DNA of 64,000 nt, from positions 75,196,629 through 75,260,628 of the forward strand of contig OW121741.1 in NCBI GenBank assembly GCA_933228675.1, given 5' to 3'. The DNA comes from Stomorhina lunata. Its lineage: Eukaryota; Arthropoda; Insecta; Diptera; Rhiniidae. The position numbers were made by a program, and so were the translations under genes. Positions within the stretch are counted from its first letter, which is position 1. Every line of letters starts with the position of its first letter. This document shows positions 20,678 through 31,287 of the stretch, in pieces. The notes below the pieces were generated by a model. That model searched no databases, was not told where the DNA came from, and saw only the letters and a list, made by a program, of their open reading frames with translations.

Positions 20678-21006
20678 CAGGGGCCAAATCGTCGCATCAC
20701 ACATAGATTGAAAACTCAGACTTCTTAGCAAATATTGTGTAACATACCTTAGGGATTTTTAAAATAATTTATTTTGCAAAAAGTTTAGTAAAATTTGATA
20801 TCTTAACAAACATACGGTTATTGTTTGTTTGTCAAAAGATTTAGTTTAAATGAAATTCTTTTACTATCAGGGAACTTATGACAATTAAGTTACAACGTTG
20901 TGAACTTTATATGTTATATATTATATTTAGATTATCCTAAAAGTATAATACACAAATGTTTCGAAAATATCTTACATTTCGATCGAATGCGGCGATTTGG
21001 CCGCTG
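20678..21006. mobile_element. hAT-type MITE, family h, copy 1
   Basis: A 329-bp element with long imperfect inverted ends, CAGGGGCCAAATCGTCGCAT on the left and CAGCGGCCAAATCGCCGCAT read inwards from the right. Similarity between the arms extends roughly 80 bp. Copies 2 (42157-42483) and 3 (27902-29830, split) share ends and interior. No coding capacity. The 8-bp duplication is not convincing (ACAAAGAG against AATAGAAG), so the hAT label rests on the CAG ends. Confidence 0.72.
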
Positions 21007-21149
21007 AATAGAAGCGCACAACATTTTGCAGTTTTATTATTTCTTTGTTTCTTACACTTTTTTGCCTCTCATTAGGCGCTTTCAGTCTCGGCCACAGCTT
21101 CTGGAGCTCAACCAATTTTCACTTTTTTGTATTGGACCAATGCTCAGAA

Positions 21150-21690
21150 GATGATCCCTACATATAAATTGTGATGGAACTAGGAAAAAAGGTTGTGGGA
21201 AGGAGGATATAGGAAGTAGTTTATATGGATATTCAATTTGAAACTTTGAATATAATTACAAGGGAAGGCTGATAAAGGAAATTTGTTCCACATTTTCTAG
21301 TGCGTAGTGCCATCTTCTAAAAACCGACTAAATACAAAGAGATGAGTTCGTTTTAAATTGCGTTTACTATGAATTAATTTACGGGGTTTAGGAGCAAGAT
21401 CGCTAATTTCGTATAAGGCGCATACAATTATAGTAGGGATAGAACAGTGAAACACAATTCACATTGCGACGATGCTTCAGTGAGTCAATAGCGTTGGCTA
21501 TCCTACGGTTACAGATAAGAACCTTCGCCCTCTTTTGTACACGATCGAGATGCTCTAAAAAGACTTTAAAGCTACGGTCCGTACATGCCAGTTATATTCC
21601 ATTTTCGATCGGGTACACGATCGAGATGCTCTAAAAAGACTTTAAAGCTACGGCCCGTACATGCCAGTTATATTCCATTTTCGATCGGGC
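21150..21690 (-). pseudogene. LINE reverse transcriptase C-terminal relic
   Basis: Piecewise minus-strand translation gives MEYNWHVRA, LEHLDRVQKRAKVLICNRR, IANAIDSLKHRRNVNCVSLF, then KRTHLFVFSRFLEDG and KMWNKFPLSAFPCNYNIQSF. This is the LINE thumb and C-terminus usually read as MEYxSHVWAG...RRVxCVSLFYRYY...WNxLPxxVFPxxYNxQxFK. The start of the segment is duplicated (21537-21688). It belongs to the same LINE group as 10465-11340. Confidence 0.78.
21537..21688. repeat. 76-bp tandem duplication inside the LINE relic
   Basis: Two adjacent 76-bp units start GTACACGATCGAGATGC at 21537 and 21613. They differ at one visible base (ACGGTCCG against ACGGCCCG). The unit covers the EYNWHVRA...LDRV coding stretch and shifts the frame, so it is a post-insertion duplication. 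Confidence 0.92.
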
Positions 21691-22045
21691 TTAGGTGAAA
21701 ATAATAAGGAGATCACTTGGAGTGAAGTTTATCTTACACAGCGTTAAAAAAACCGGGACACTTATATGCTTTTTTCGTCACTTGCATGTTATTTGCGACA
21801 TTTGGAAAATGTCATTACAATTTCAAGATTTCCTGAAGAGTAGTTAAGTATATTTTACATCGCTTTAGTGTGCCAGGATACTTAAATACTTCTTTCGAAT
21901 TTTAATGCCCAGAACATCAAGAGTTTCTGATTCCAGAATACTTGTAGCAACCAAAATTACAGATGAAGCAACAAGATCCGTCACGCAATACGGTCATGAA
22001 AATTTACCCTATTTGCATGACCGAGTTGGGAGATTTAGCTCGGAC
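21691..22045. other. No gene recognised
   Basis: Short AT-rich stretch with no recognised family or protein motif. Confidence 0.4.
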
Positions 22046-22750
22046 CATAGATAGAAAGGGTATTATATGTTTGTGCTGATGTATGTAACGCATAGAAATA
22101 TTTGTCTCAGACCCACCTTTTAGTATACCAATAGACTTAGAATCACTTTTTGAGTCGAATTAGCAATATCAGTCCGTCCGTCCATCCGCCTGGCTGGACC
22201 CCATGCAATCAAAGTACAGGTCGCAATTCTAAAGTGAATTTGATGAAATTTCGCACAGATGATTTTTTTGATAGGGGGACCATGGCTATTGAAATTCCTT
22301 AAAATCAGTCCATTATTCATGGTACCCAATTCCCGGAATTGATATTTTGGCGACAAATATCAATATTTTTTCGATGAAATTTAAAACTGGTAGTACTTAT
22401 GTTACCAAAATCGGCCCACATTTGACCATAGGTCCCATACAAACTCTTCCGTGAAAACGCTGAATCTGAAGATAACGAGAATTTTGAGTTTATTTTTTGC
22501 GTACATAATTTTTGTAAAATCTGCAATCAATTTGACAAATTTCGAGATAATCGGTCCACATTTGATCCCAGCTCTCATATAAGTCCAAATGACGGAATCA
22601 GCTTAAATATATAAGTTTTGAAAAAATTATCGTATGATGGCAAAATTTAGCAAATATTTATCTTTATACAGGAAGAAGAACACCTTTCCCTTAGTGGTGA
22701 AGGGTATCGTATGGTCGGGCTTGACCGACTATAACACTTTCTTACTTGTT
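22046..22750 (+). mobile_element. Dispersed repeat family P, copy 1
   Basis: Non-coding element sharing its whole order of motifs with copies at 42875-43666 (-), 44949-45649 (-), 46298-47081 (+) and 47704-47800 (+, partial): AAAGGGTATTATA, GTAACGCATAGAAATATTTG, GTATACCAATAGAC, GTCCGTCCGTC. It ends with GGTGAAGGGTATCGTAT, a hairpin GTCGGGCTTGACCGAC and TTTCTTACTTGTT. The first 15 or so bases of the family are missing here. The near-terminal 3' hairpin followed by an invariant tail recalls Helitron/Helentron-type non-autonomous elements; that classification is inference. Confidence 0.75.
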
Positions 22751-23812
22751 ATTATTTTAAACTCTGTGTTGTTCAACCAGGTCCAATTTGCTTGAGCCTG
22801 AACAGCTAGAAATTTTACTAATACTAGAGTCGCTGTTGTTCATAACATCTGAAAGCCGATTCCTTATTGAAAAATAATGGTCGCCTTTTTAATGTTTGTC
22901 AAACGGATCAAAAATATTAAAACCTTCCTTCTAAACTGGCTAAATATTTCATTTAAATCGGTGATAACTCAACTTCACTTGTCCAAAACATCGATTAGAA
23001 CATCCCAACAAAGCAGTTACAGCTTCTTGAACTGCACTTTAATGCAGAAGCCCTACAAACATTAAAAATTTATAATAATTTAGAAAAATTATTAGGTAAT
23101 TATTTAACCATATTCGTTTCCCCTCCCACCCTAGATAATTTATCACAACTTTCTTGCCAAACAAACGATTCTTTGAAAACCTATTAAAAATTAATATTTT
23201 ATTGTAACGAAATTTCAACTTACGACTACTAATATTTATGCTACAATTCATTGCATACATTTAGGCAAACATATAAAAAAGGGAGTTTTAATGTATTTTT
23301 GGCCAAATATTTGTGGTTTAATACTTGAGGTCGTTTAGTACAAACCGCAGGTGTTGCATACATTCGAAGCTTTGCATTAATTATGAAATTCTAACTAAAA
23401 ACTAGAAGAAAAGAAAATTTTGGGAAATTACTAGAAGTGCAAAGAATATTAGAGACTAGTTTTAGAAATATTTTCAAATGGAAAAAGACTTTCTATACCC
23501 AATACTCTTGGCAACATGTGTAACAAACGCCATGGAATGTCTTCTTTGTTTGGGTAAACCTGGCCAAAAAAGGCCATAAGATTGGCCAATGTTGTTCAGT
23601 GTGAGTGTGTAAGGTTAAATGGTTATTTGCATATGAAAACTATTTGTAACACTTGGCGCTTTCAACTAAAGCAAGTTGTTAGAACTCCTCATACCCTGTA
23701 ATCAGACAACATCTTCTTTTAATAATTTTGTAACAACTAGAGCTACTACAATTACTAGTGCAATTGAATGCACACACTCGGAATATGGATAAGTAGTTAA
23801 AGCTTTCCGAGT
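22751..23812. other. Mostly unassigned; a weak RTE-like scrap near 22825-22870
   Basis: GTCGCTGTTGTTCATAACAT followed by CTGAAAGCCGATTCCTTAT resembles part of the RTE-type fragment at 44629-44916 (minus strand). The rest is AT-rich DNA without recognised features. Confidence 0.35.
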
Positions 23813-25332
23813 AATTTTTTTACCCACCACCATCATGGAGGGTACATTGACATTGTCATTCTGTTTATAATTTCCTTAATATTGGCTCAAAAACCAAAAG
23901 AGATATATATTCTGAATTCTAAGACGATTGAGTATTTCCGTCCATTCGTCTGTCTGTCTGTCTGTCTGTTTGTTTGTCTGTCTATCTGTCTTTCTTTCTG
24001 TCTGTGTATCTGTCTGTCCGTCTGTGTGTCAGTATGTCTCTCTGTTGTGGGCACGATAGCGCCTAAACGAAAGGAGCTAGGTCATTGAAATTTGGCAAAA
24101 ATATTCCTCATTGATTGAGTATTTCCGTCCATCCGTCTGTCTGTTTGTCGTTTGTGTGTCCGTATGTCAGTCCGTCTGTTTGTTGTCGGCACGATAGCGC
24201 CTAAACGAAAGTAGCTAAGTCACTGAAATTTGGCAAAAGTATTTTTTATTTCTTGAAAAATTTTGGTATTGAAATTGGGCAAAATTGGTTAACATTTGAC
24301 CATAGCTCCCGTATAACCTCGCCTACGCTAATCGCTTATTTGCTAATAAATAACAAACTATAATAGATATGATAATAAAAATTTGGTATATAGAAGTTTT
24401 GCCCTAGGCAGCATATAAAATTTCATCAAGATCGGTTCACATTTAGTCATAGCTCCCATACAAAAAACTTACGAAAACAGCCAAAAATTCACCTAAATAC
24501 ACTTAAATGCCAATAAATCTTAAACTATAATAGATATAACCACTAAATTTAGCACGAGGAGGTCTTATGTCAATGCTAACCAGTGTGCAAAATTTTGTCA
24601 CTATCGCTCACCATTTGACCATAGCTCCCATATAAAAAACTTACGGAAACACAAAAATACAAAAAGAAAAGACGGTTTATGTCCGTCTTTCTGTCAGATA
24701 AAAGCGCGATAGCGCCTTTACGAAAAGGGCTACAGCAACAAAATTTTACAAAAAGAAGTCTTATGTGAATGCCAGCCAGTGTGCAAAATTTTGTTACAAT
24801 CGGTTACTATTTGACCATAGCTCCCATATAAATAACTTACGGAAATACAAAAATACAAAAAGAAAAGATGGTTTATGTCCGTCTTTCCGTCAGAGAAAAG
24901 CGCGATAGGTCCTTAACTACAAGAGCTAGAGAGACAAAATTCAGCAAAAGTATTTTTGATATGTTGTAGAAATTGTATGCTGAAAATGGGTAAAATCAGT
25001 TCACATTTAGTTAGAGCTCCCATATAACCCTGCCCCGGGAATCACATTTATGCTGATAAATTGAATAAAATTGTAAAATCTATGACTACTACATTAGAAC
25101 AGAGAAGTTTTATGCAACTTTCAGTCAGTATGTCAAATTTTATAGGAATCGGTCCATTTTTTTTTATCAAAGCTTTCATATAAAAACCGCTCCCGGTAAC
25201 CACTAAAATGCCAAAAACGCCAGTTAAAAGCTATTTAATTATAAACTATGTCAGCTATAGTCACCAAATTTTGCACAAATATACTTTATATTAATACCAG
25301 CGGTCAACATTTGGCTATAGTTCTTATATATA

Positions 25333-26636
25333 ATGGGTGTTTTTTTTAGAGGTATAGAACTTCGAATTGAAATAAAATACAAGAAAATCGTTTTAATGTC
25401 CATCAGTTTGGCTTTATTGGAAGGATAATTTTATGCCATTAATGTTTAAGTATGATTTCGGGCATGTGGCCGCCGCGGCTGGCTCGAATAAGGCCAATTC
25501 TACAGGTCCAATTTTCAACTACTTTTTCGAGCATATGGGGCCGTATGTTGGCTATAACGCCACGAATGTTGGCTTCTAAGTCCCCTAACGTTTCTGGTTT
25601 GTTGGCGTAGACGAGCGACTTCACACATCCCCAAAGAAAATAATCCAGTGGTGTCAAATCGCACGATCTTGGTGGCCAATTGACAGCTCCATTCCGCGAA
25701 ATTATGCGCTCATCGAATGTTTCCTTCAATAAATCAATTGTGACGTGCGCTGTGTGGCATGTAGCACCGTCTTGTTGGAACCACAACTCATCCACATTCA
25801 TGCCATCCAATTGGGGAACAAAATAGTCGGTTATCATGGCTCTATACCGGTCTCCATTTATGGTAACTGACTCTCCAGCATTATTTCGGAAGAAGTATGG
25901 CCCAATGACTCCACCAGCCCATAGAGCACACCAAACAGTCAGTTTTTGTGGATGTAATGGCGTCTCAAGGGTCTCATGTGGATTCTATTCACTCCAAATG
26001 CGGCAATTTTGCTTGTTGACGTAGCCATTCAACCAAAAATGAGCCTCATTACTGAACAAAATTTTGCGATGAAAATCAGCATCGAGATCAATCTCATTTT
26101 CGGCCCATACACCAAAATCACGACGAATTGCATGGTCTCGCGGCTTTAATTCTTGCACAAGCTGGATCTTGTAAGGTCGCAAGCCAAGATCTTTGCGCAA
26201 AATCTTCCATAAAGTTGATGGACAAAGCTCCAATTGCTGTGCACAGTGGCGAATCGATTCATTCGGGTCCTCTTCAACACTTTGCTCTACAGCGGCAATT
26301 GTTCCTTCGGTGCGCACTGTTCGACGTCGCTGCGGATGCGTATTATCACATAGAGTAAACGTAGTGCGAAAACGATCCATGGTTAACCGAATTAATTGCT
26401 CTGATGGACGATTATGTCGACCATAAAATGGACGTAGCTTGCGGTAAACTTCGCGAACTGAACCATTATTTTCGAAATAAATTTGCACGAATTGCAAGCG
26501 CTGTTCTTTTGTCAACCTGTTCATGATGAAATGGCAAACCAAACTAAATATTAATTACTTGACAGCTGACAAAATGGCAGCCAGTTAAAAAAGTGATGCC
26601 AACTTAAAGTTCTATACCTCAACAAAAAACACCCGA
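25333..26636 (-). mobile_element. Mariner-like transposon copy 1 (DDxD), one nonsense mutation
   Basis: 1304 bp flanked by TA (25331-25332 and 26637-26638). Inverted ends read GGGTGTTTTTT then a variable base, TGAGGTATAGAACTT or TAGAGGTATAGAACTT. It is nested in family Q copy 1. Copy 2 at 48304-49604 is nearly identical along its length. Confidence 0.95.
25439..26542 (-). pseudogene. Mariner-type transposase with a single internal stop
   Basis: About 367 codons from ATG at 26542. The N-terminus has helix-turn-helix features (MNRLTKEQRLQFVQIYFENN; CPSTLWKILRKDLGL). The catalytic core reads KILFSNEAHFWLNG, MWFQQDGATCH-type WFQQDGATCHTA and NWPPRSCDLTPLDYFLWG, with 36 residues between the second and third Asp. 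The first Asp position is SNEAH here but SDEAH in copy 2. A TAG replaces a Glu codon (SEENPH) near 25987. Otherwise the frame is open, so the copy is only recently inactivated. Confidence 0.92.
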
Positions 26637-27084
26637 TATAACATTCCCTTTTTATATCTACAATCAGAAAGATTTGGAGGTACATTCAGTATATTAAGAT
26701 TGCATCTACGAAATTAGATAGCTATCAATCAATATGAGGTCCAGACTTTATACACGGTATATGCATTAGGAACTCCTAACAAAATATATGAACCGGCCGT
26801 GTTGCTATCAACTTGTTTATGGCACAACGAAACAGTTTATTAATGTAAAACTATATTCGGTTATGGAACAGCATTTTGTCCAAGGTAAATACTTGGGAAA
26901 CCACTTAGATACTTTTATATGTTGAACTATAATAAATATACCACTGCGACCGAATTTAGTCCAAATATATTACCAACAATTGGTCAACACATTTGGTCAA
27001 CATTTTGAATTAGCTGCACTCTCGTACAACTTGATGGTGGGTATACAAGATTCGGCACAGCCAAATATAACACTCTTACTTGTT

Positions 27085-27901
27085 ATAGCTGAAATTTTAT
27101 CACCAATAGGTCTAAGAATAAATGAAAATTTGAATTAAAACTAAAGATTAAAAACTTTAATACTAATATTTTCCAATGAGTGTAAAACTATTAAAAATGT
27201 TTATACATACACTCAAGTCTCTTCCGTTTCCTGCCTAACAAACAGCAAAAACTCATCCGTGTATGTGTATTTTTTTTCATGACTATAATATAAAAAAAAA
27301 AAAAACTAAAAACAATACGTTCGGCAAAGCTACTAAAACATTGATGACTTATGGTTATTAAAGTGCAATATGCGGTTGGTTTAAAAATTTTCTAACCAAT
27401 AATAACTAAACTCAACTCAACTAAACTCAACTAACTAGACCATACTTTTATTTGCAACCCCTTAAAAATCCCGACCAATTCATACTCCAGCGTTACCCGT
27501 TTAGTATCCTAAAAGACCAAAGGATATAAACTTTGTTAAGTTTTGTTTGGCGAAGATTGAGTAAATGGTTTTGTCCTTATTGTTGTTTTTGTTGTTGTTG
27601 TTATTGCTTTTACTTATGATTTTAATGTTGTTTTTGCCATTTCATATTTAGTTTCTTTATTATATTGAAAGTTTTAAGTTTTGGATTACAGCAGCAACAA
27701 TAATACTATGGAAGTGAGGAAATCCTTAGTGTTACAGATTTGATTTGTAGTAGAGTAGAAGTAAAATGCCTGAAACTATGCAGTACATATTATTTTCTTG
27801 GTCTTGAGTTTACTTTTGGCTTTTGTTTGTGTTGAGTCTTGAAATTCAAATCGATTTTTAACCAACAGTTTAAAGTTCAAATGTTGTATACAAAATTAGT
27901 A
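27085..27901. other. No gene recognised
   Basis: AT-rich sequence with short homopolymer and TTGTTG runs (27580-27640). No shared repeat or protein motif seen. Confidence 0.45.
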
Positions 27902-28209
27902 CAGGGGCTAAATCGTAGCATTCGGTATTAATCGAAATTTTAGATATTTCAGAAATATTCGGCATACTTTTACGATAATCTAAAGTACCTGGTTGACCGA
28001 GCCTTGCTCGGAGCTTTGTGATAAGCATTTTGAGGAAAATTTTAAAGTTTTTATATATTTTATATTATAAAGTGCTAAAATAAATTTAGAGAAAAGACAT
28101 TGTACAAATATTCAGTCAATTTTGAATTATTTGATTTATTTTGTCCGACCAACACATAGTTTGCATAGTTTACAGTTTAACTCATTTTGAATATTTTTGG
28201 AAATTATTC

Positions 28210-28990
28210 ATATCAACAGAAACCTCCGTCGACTCATGCGCAACAACTTTGCTAAAGATTATAGCCTGATCAAATGCACAGTTTACGATTTAATTCATTT
28301 TGAGTAGTTTGCAGTGGCGCCACCTGAAGTTGTTCATACCATATAAGAAACCTTTGTCTGCTTATTCGTAACAACTTTGCTTATGATTATAACATGATCA
28401 AATGCACAGTGTACGATTTAATTCACTTTGAGTAATTTTCTGTGGCGCCACCTGTCGGACTTTGCCCATTCCAATTCATAAACCTTCTTCGGCTTATCCG
28501 TAACAACTTTGCTGAAGATTATAGCATGATTAAATGTACAGCATACGATTAAATTGACTTTGAGTAAATTTCAGTGGCGCCACCTGCCGAAATTTCTTCA
28601 TACCAACTTCATACCAACTAAGAGGCCCTATGCTCCACTGGGAGTCAAGGATAACAGAAGAAGAAGAACTAAGAAACCTTCGTCGGCTCATGTGCAACAA
28701 CTTTGCTAAAGATTGTAGCATGATTAAATGTACAGATTACGATTAAATTGACTTGAGTTTCTGTAGCGCCACCTGTCGGAAATTATTCATACCAACTAAA
28801 AAGCCTTCGTCGGCTCATGAGCTACAACTTTGCTAAAGATCTTAGCATGATCAAATGTACAGTTTACGATTTAATTAATTTTTAGTAATTTTCAGTGGCG
28901 CCATTTGTCGAAAATTAGTCTTATCAACTTTAAAACCTTCGCCGGCTTATCCGCAACATCTTCGCTAAAGAGCATAACATAATCAAATTC
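28210..28990. repeat. Internal tandem repeats of element H (about 110-130 bp)
   Basis: Six or so units share CAGTTTACGATTTAATT, TTTGAGTAATTTTCAGTGGC, GCCACCTGTCGG, ACCTTCGTCGGCTCATG and CAACAACTTTGCTAAAG. Equivalent arrays occur in the other three H copies, so the array is part of the element rather than a local expansion. One unit carries the 44-bp insertion at 28623. Confidence 0.85.
28623..28666 (+). mobile_element. 44-bp insertion of an RTE-type LINE 3' end
   Basis: It starts AGGCCCTATGCTCCACTGGG, continues with AGTCAAGGATAAC and ends in AGAAG triplets. It is flanked by a perfect 7-bp duplication AACTAAG (28616-28622 and 28667-28673), and the empty site is visible in neighbouring units of the host repeat. 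The same tail ends the fragment at 44629-44916 (encoding LCSTGSQG and a stop) and forms the insertion at 55054-55095. It is an extreme 5' truncation. Confidence 0.85.
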
Positions 28991-29640
28991 ACAGTTTACT
29001 ATTCTATAAAGAACATACATACAGACAAACATTCATTTCTTTAAAATAAAACTAATTGTTCCCCCTTTTTATTCCCTAATTTCTAAAAGTTCCATATGTA
29101 TATTTGGTACTTTTTTGGTGCCAATTGAATTCGGTACATTTTTTTAAAACGCATTTAACATAATGTATAATGTTCCTATTCATATTACTTTGGAGATGTT
29201 AAGTAATCATTTTATCCCTTTTTTTACCCATTTTGGCTCCAAAATCAAAAAAGTACCAAATACGTGTTTCATGTTTCTTTTACATCTATTGATTGCAGTA
29301 CCAAGTTTCTTTCTATATTATTTAGTTTAAAATATAAGAGTGGGTTAAAAAGGTGTCAAAAAAACTATTTTCACCCTTTTTTACCCCCTATCGGGCATAG
29401 TTTCAAAAAAGTACCAAACACCTGTCCGCTTATTTTCATAGCTGTTTAAAACGTAATTTTAATTTTGTTTCTATACCTATTACTTTAGGAGATATAGCGT
29501 TTTCGATTTTTTCCCCTTTTTACCCGTTTTTACCCTAGAGGTAAAAGTTCCAAAAGTCCCTTCTTCTTCGACCTATACATCAAAAAAGATACCCACTGTC
29601 CAAATTTTATCAAAATCGTTAGAGCCGTTTTCGAGATAGC

Positions 29641-29647
<7 letters not shown>

Positions 29648-29704
<57 letters not shown>
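29648..29704. repeat. (TA)n microsatellite inside element H copy 1
   Basis: About 28 TA units near the 5' end of the element. Copies 3 and 4 carry TA tracts at the same place, so it is a family feature. Confidence 0.97.
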
Positions 29705-29709
<5 letters not shown>

Positions 29710-29830
29710 CATACAATTATTGCTCGTTTAAGAATATAAGATAACATATAAAATGCACTACATAAAAACTTATTTGTCAAAAGTTTCCTTATAGTTTACA
29801 ATAGAAAGATTTGTAGGCTACCAGTGGTAA

Positions 29831-31287
29831 ATTGATTATTGGAACGATCCAGTGGCTTTACTAAATGTTTGCGAACATTTATGTTCGAAAGATCATGGAA
29901 GTCGTGGCCATGAAAATTAAGTCTATATGTAGGGGTCATCACCTGAGTCCTAACGCTAAAGCTACTTTTCTTTTGAAACTACTGGGTATGTAGCTGCATT
30001 TCCATGAAATTGTTGTTATTACTTGTTTTTAAAATAAAAACAAATTTTTAACTTATTCTGTCAGATATTGAATTTATTGAAATGTTGAAACTAATGTCCA
30101 CCTGTTACCTTTACCTCCTCCATCCGGATTTAACGAATACAATAGTAATTTGTCCATTTAATGTCTAGACAAAAGCCTCCAATTACCTTATCCGATTACA
30201 GACAAAGATTTCTCAGAGTTTAACAGAACTTAGAGGAATGGAAGTAAAAACCTTTTAGCAATATTTAAATTCCCCAAGAAATCAGGGGTTTTCTTTCAAT
30301 TTTTCTCCATAAAATCCACTCGTGCAAAACATAAAATCAAAAATTCAAAAAAATGTAGAAATATAAACTTTTACCAAAAATTAAGCAAAATAATGAGAAA
30401 TGTTTGAAAAACTTTTGAAAGACTCGTTACATTTGTAATAGAAGTAAAAAGAAAGAAAAAAAAATAAAGGATTTAATTGAAGTTGAGCCTTTTAAGAGCA
30501 GGTGTAAAGTTAAATCATAAAATGAAATTAAAATAAAACACCATTATTTTATTTTATATAAAACAAACAAGTACTTACACTAGAAAAGGATACACTCAAA
30601 TGTCCTTTTTGTAAGGAATTTTTAGAAATTCAACAGAAAAGGGTTAATAGATCTAATTTTACAATTAAGTTACAAAAGAATCTCAAGAAGTTAGAAAAAA
30701 GGACACCTTTAGAGATTTTCTGTGTTTGTTTTTATAAGCGTATCAAAATCACAAAACAAAAACGGATATCCTGTATGTCCTTGGAGATTATTTTAATCTT
30801 TTTTTTTTTATTTGCAATTTTTTAATTTTTAACTTAAAAATGTTTTTATTTGAGGGATTTACATGGGTAACCCCTTCTTAACTTAATTAGCTGCTTTATG
30901 TTATTAATTTTGTGTTTTTAGGTAAACTTCTTTTTTCCGGGAAATATGTATAATGTGCTATTTAGCTGTTTAATTGTAAAAAAACGAGAGCTAAATATTA
31001 TTAAAAATTTATGTAATTAAAAGATTTTTGTGCGGTTTTTTATAAGAACTTTTGTTTTGATACAATTTTTTTTTGGTTTAAAAGGACATTTGCTTAAAGA
31101 AAAAAAGGGGTTTATAAAACAAATGATAACTTTTTTTTTTTGAAGAATTAAAGGATTTTTGTAATGATATACTTAGGTTTAATAAATATTGGATTTACTC
31201 GTACATAAAGTACGTATAAGTTGGTAATTCTGGCAGATGGGTATGGTTTTAAAAGTAATTCAGTTTTAAGACTTAACTGTATTGTAA
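29831..31287. other. AT-rich DNA, no gene recognised
   Basis: Long A and T runs and no domain-bearing frame. GGGGTCATCACCTGAGTCCT near 29933 resembles the end of the LINE fragment at about 11300 (GGGGTCATCTCCTGAGTGCT), too short to call. Confidence 0.45.

Larger units (their letters stand above)
23813..27084 (+). mobile_element. Dispersed repeat family Q, copy 1, carrying a mariner
   Basis: It begins TTTTTTACCCACCACCATCA and ends with CTTGATGGTGGGTATACAAG, a hairpin TTCGGCACAGCCAAA and ATAACACTCTTACTTGTT. The interior is a series of diverged, roughly 180-bp blocks, each with ATTTGACCATAGCTCCCATA and runs of GTCTGTCCGTC (23941-24050). A mariner sits at 25333-26636. Other copies: 33590-34556 (+), 40146-40900 (-) and 48098-52668 (-). 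It is non-coding. It shares with family P the 5' CACCACCAT box, the 3' hairpin and the CTTACTTGTT terminus, so the two are probably related. Confidence 0.72.
27988..29741 (-). mobile_element. Helitron-like non-autonomous element H, copy 1
   Basis: Read on the minus strand it begins TCTTATATTCTTAAACGAGC, then ATAATTGTATG and a (TA)n tract. It continues through diverged blocks and ends with the hairpin CCGAGCAAGGCTCGG followed by TCAACCAGG. The host base before it is A and the base after is T, without duplication, which is the Helitron insertion mode. The flanks rejoin to a contiguous MITE. The interior holds about six diverged units of 110-130 bp containing GGCGCCACCTG and ACAACTTTGCTAAAGAT. 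No Rep/helicase is encoded. Copies: 31288-32712 (-), 50097-51772 (+), 53148-54818 (+). Confidence 0.72.
27902..29830. mobile_element. hAT-type MITE, family h, copy 3, split by a Helitron-like element
   Basis: 27902-27987 matches one terminal arm of the MITE family (CAGGGGCTAAATCGTAGCAT onward to GATAATCTAAA). The sequence after the Helitron-like insertion, from 29742 (TAACATATAAAATGCAC... AACTTATTTGTCAAAAGTT), matches the next part of copy 1 read in the same direction. The far end is lost by about 29830. Confidence 0.65.
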
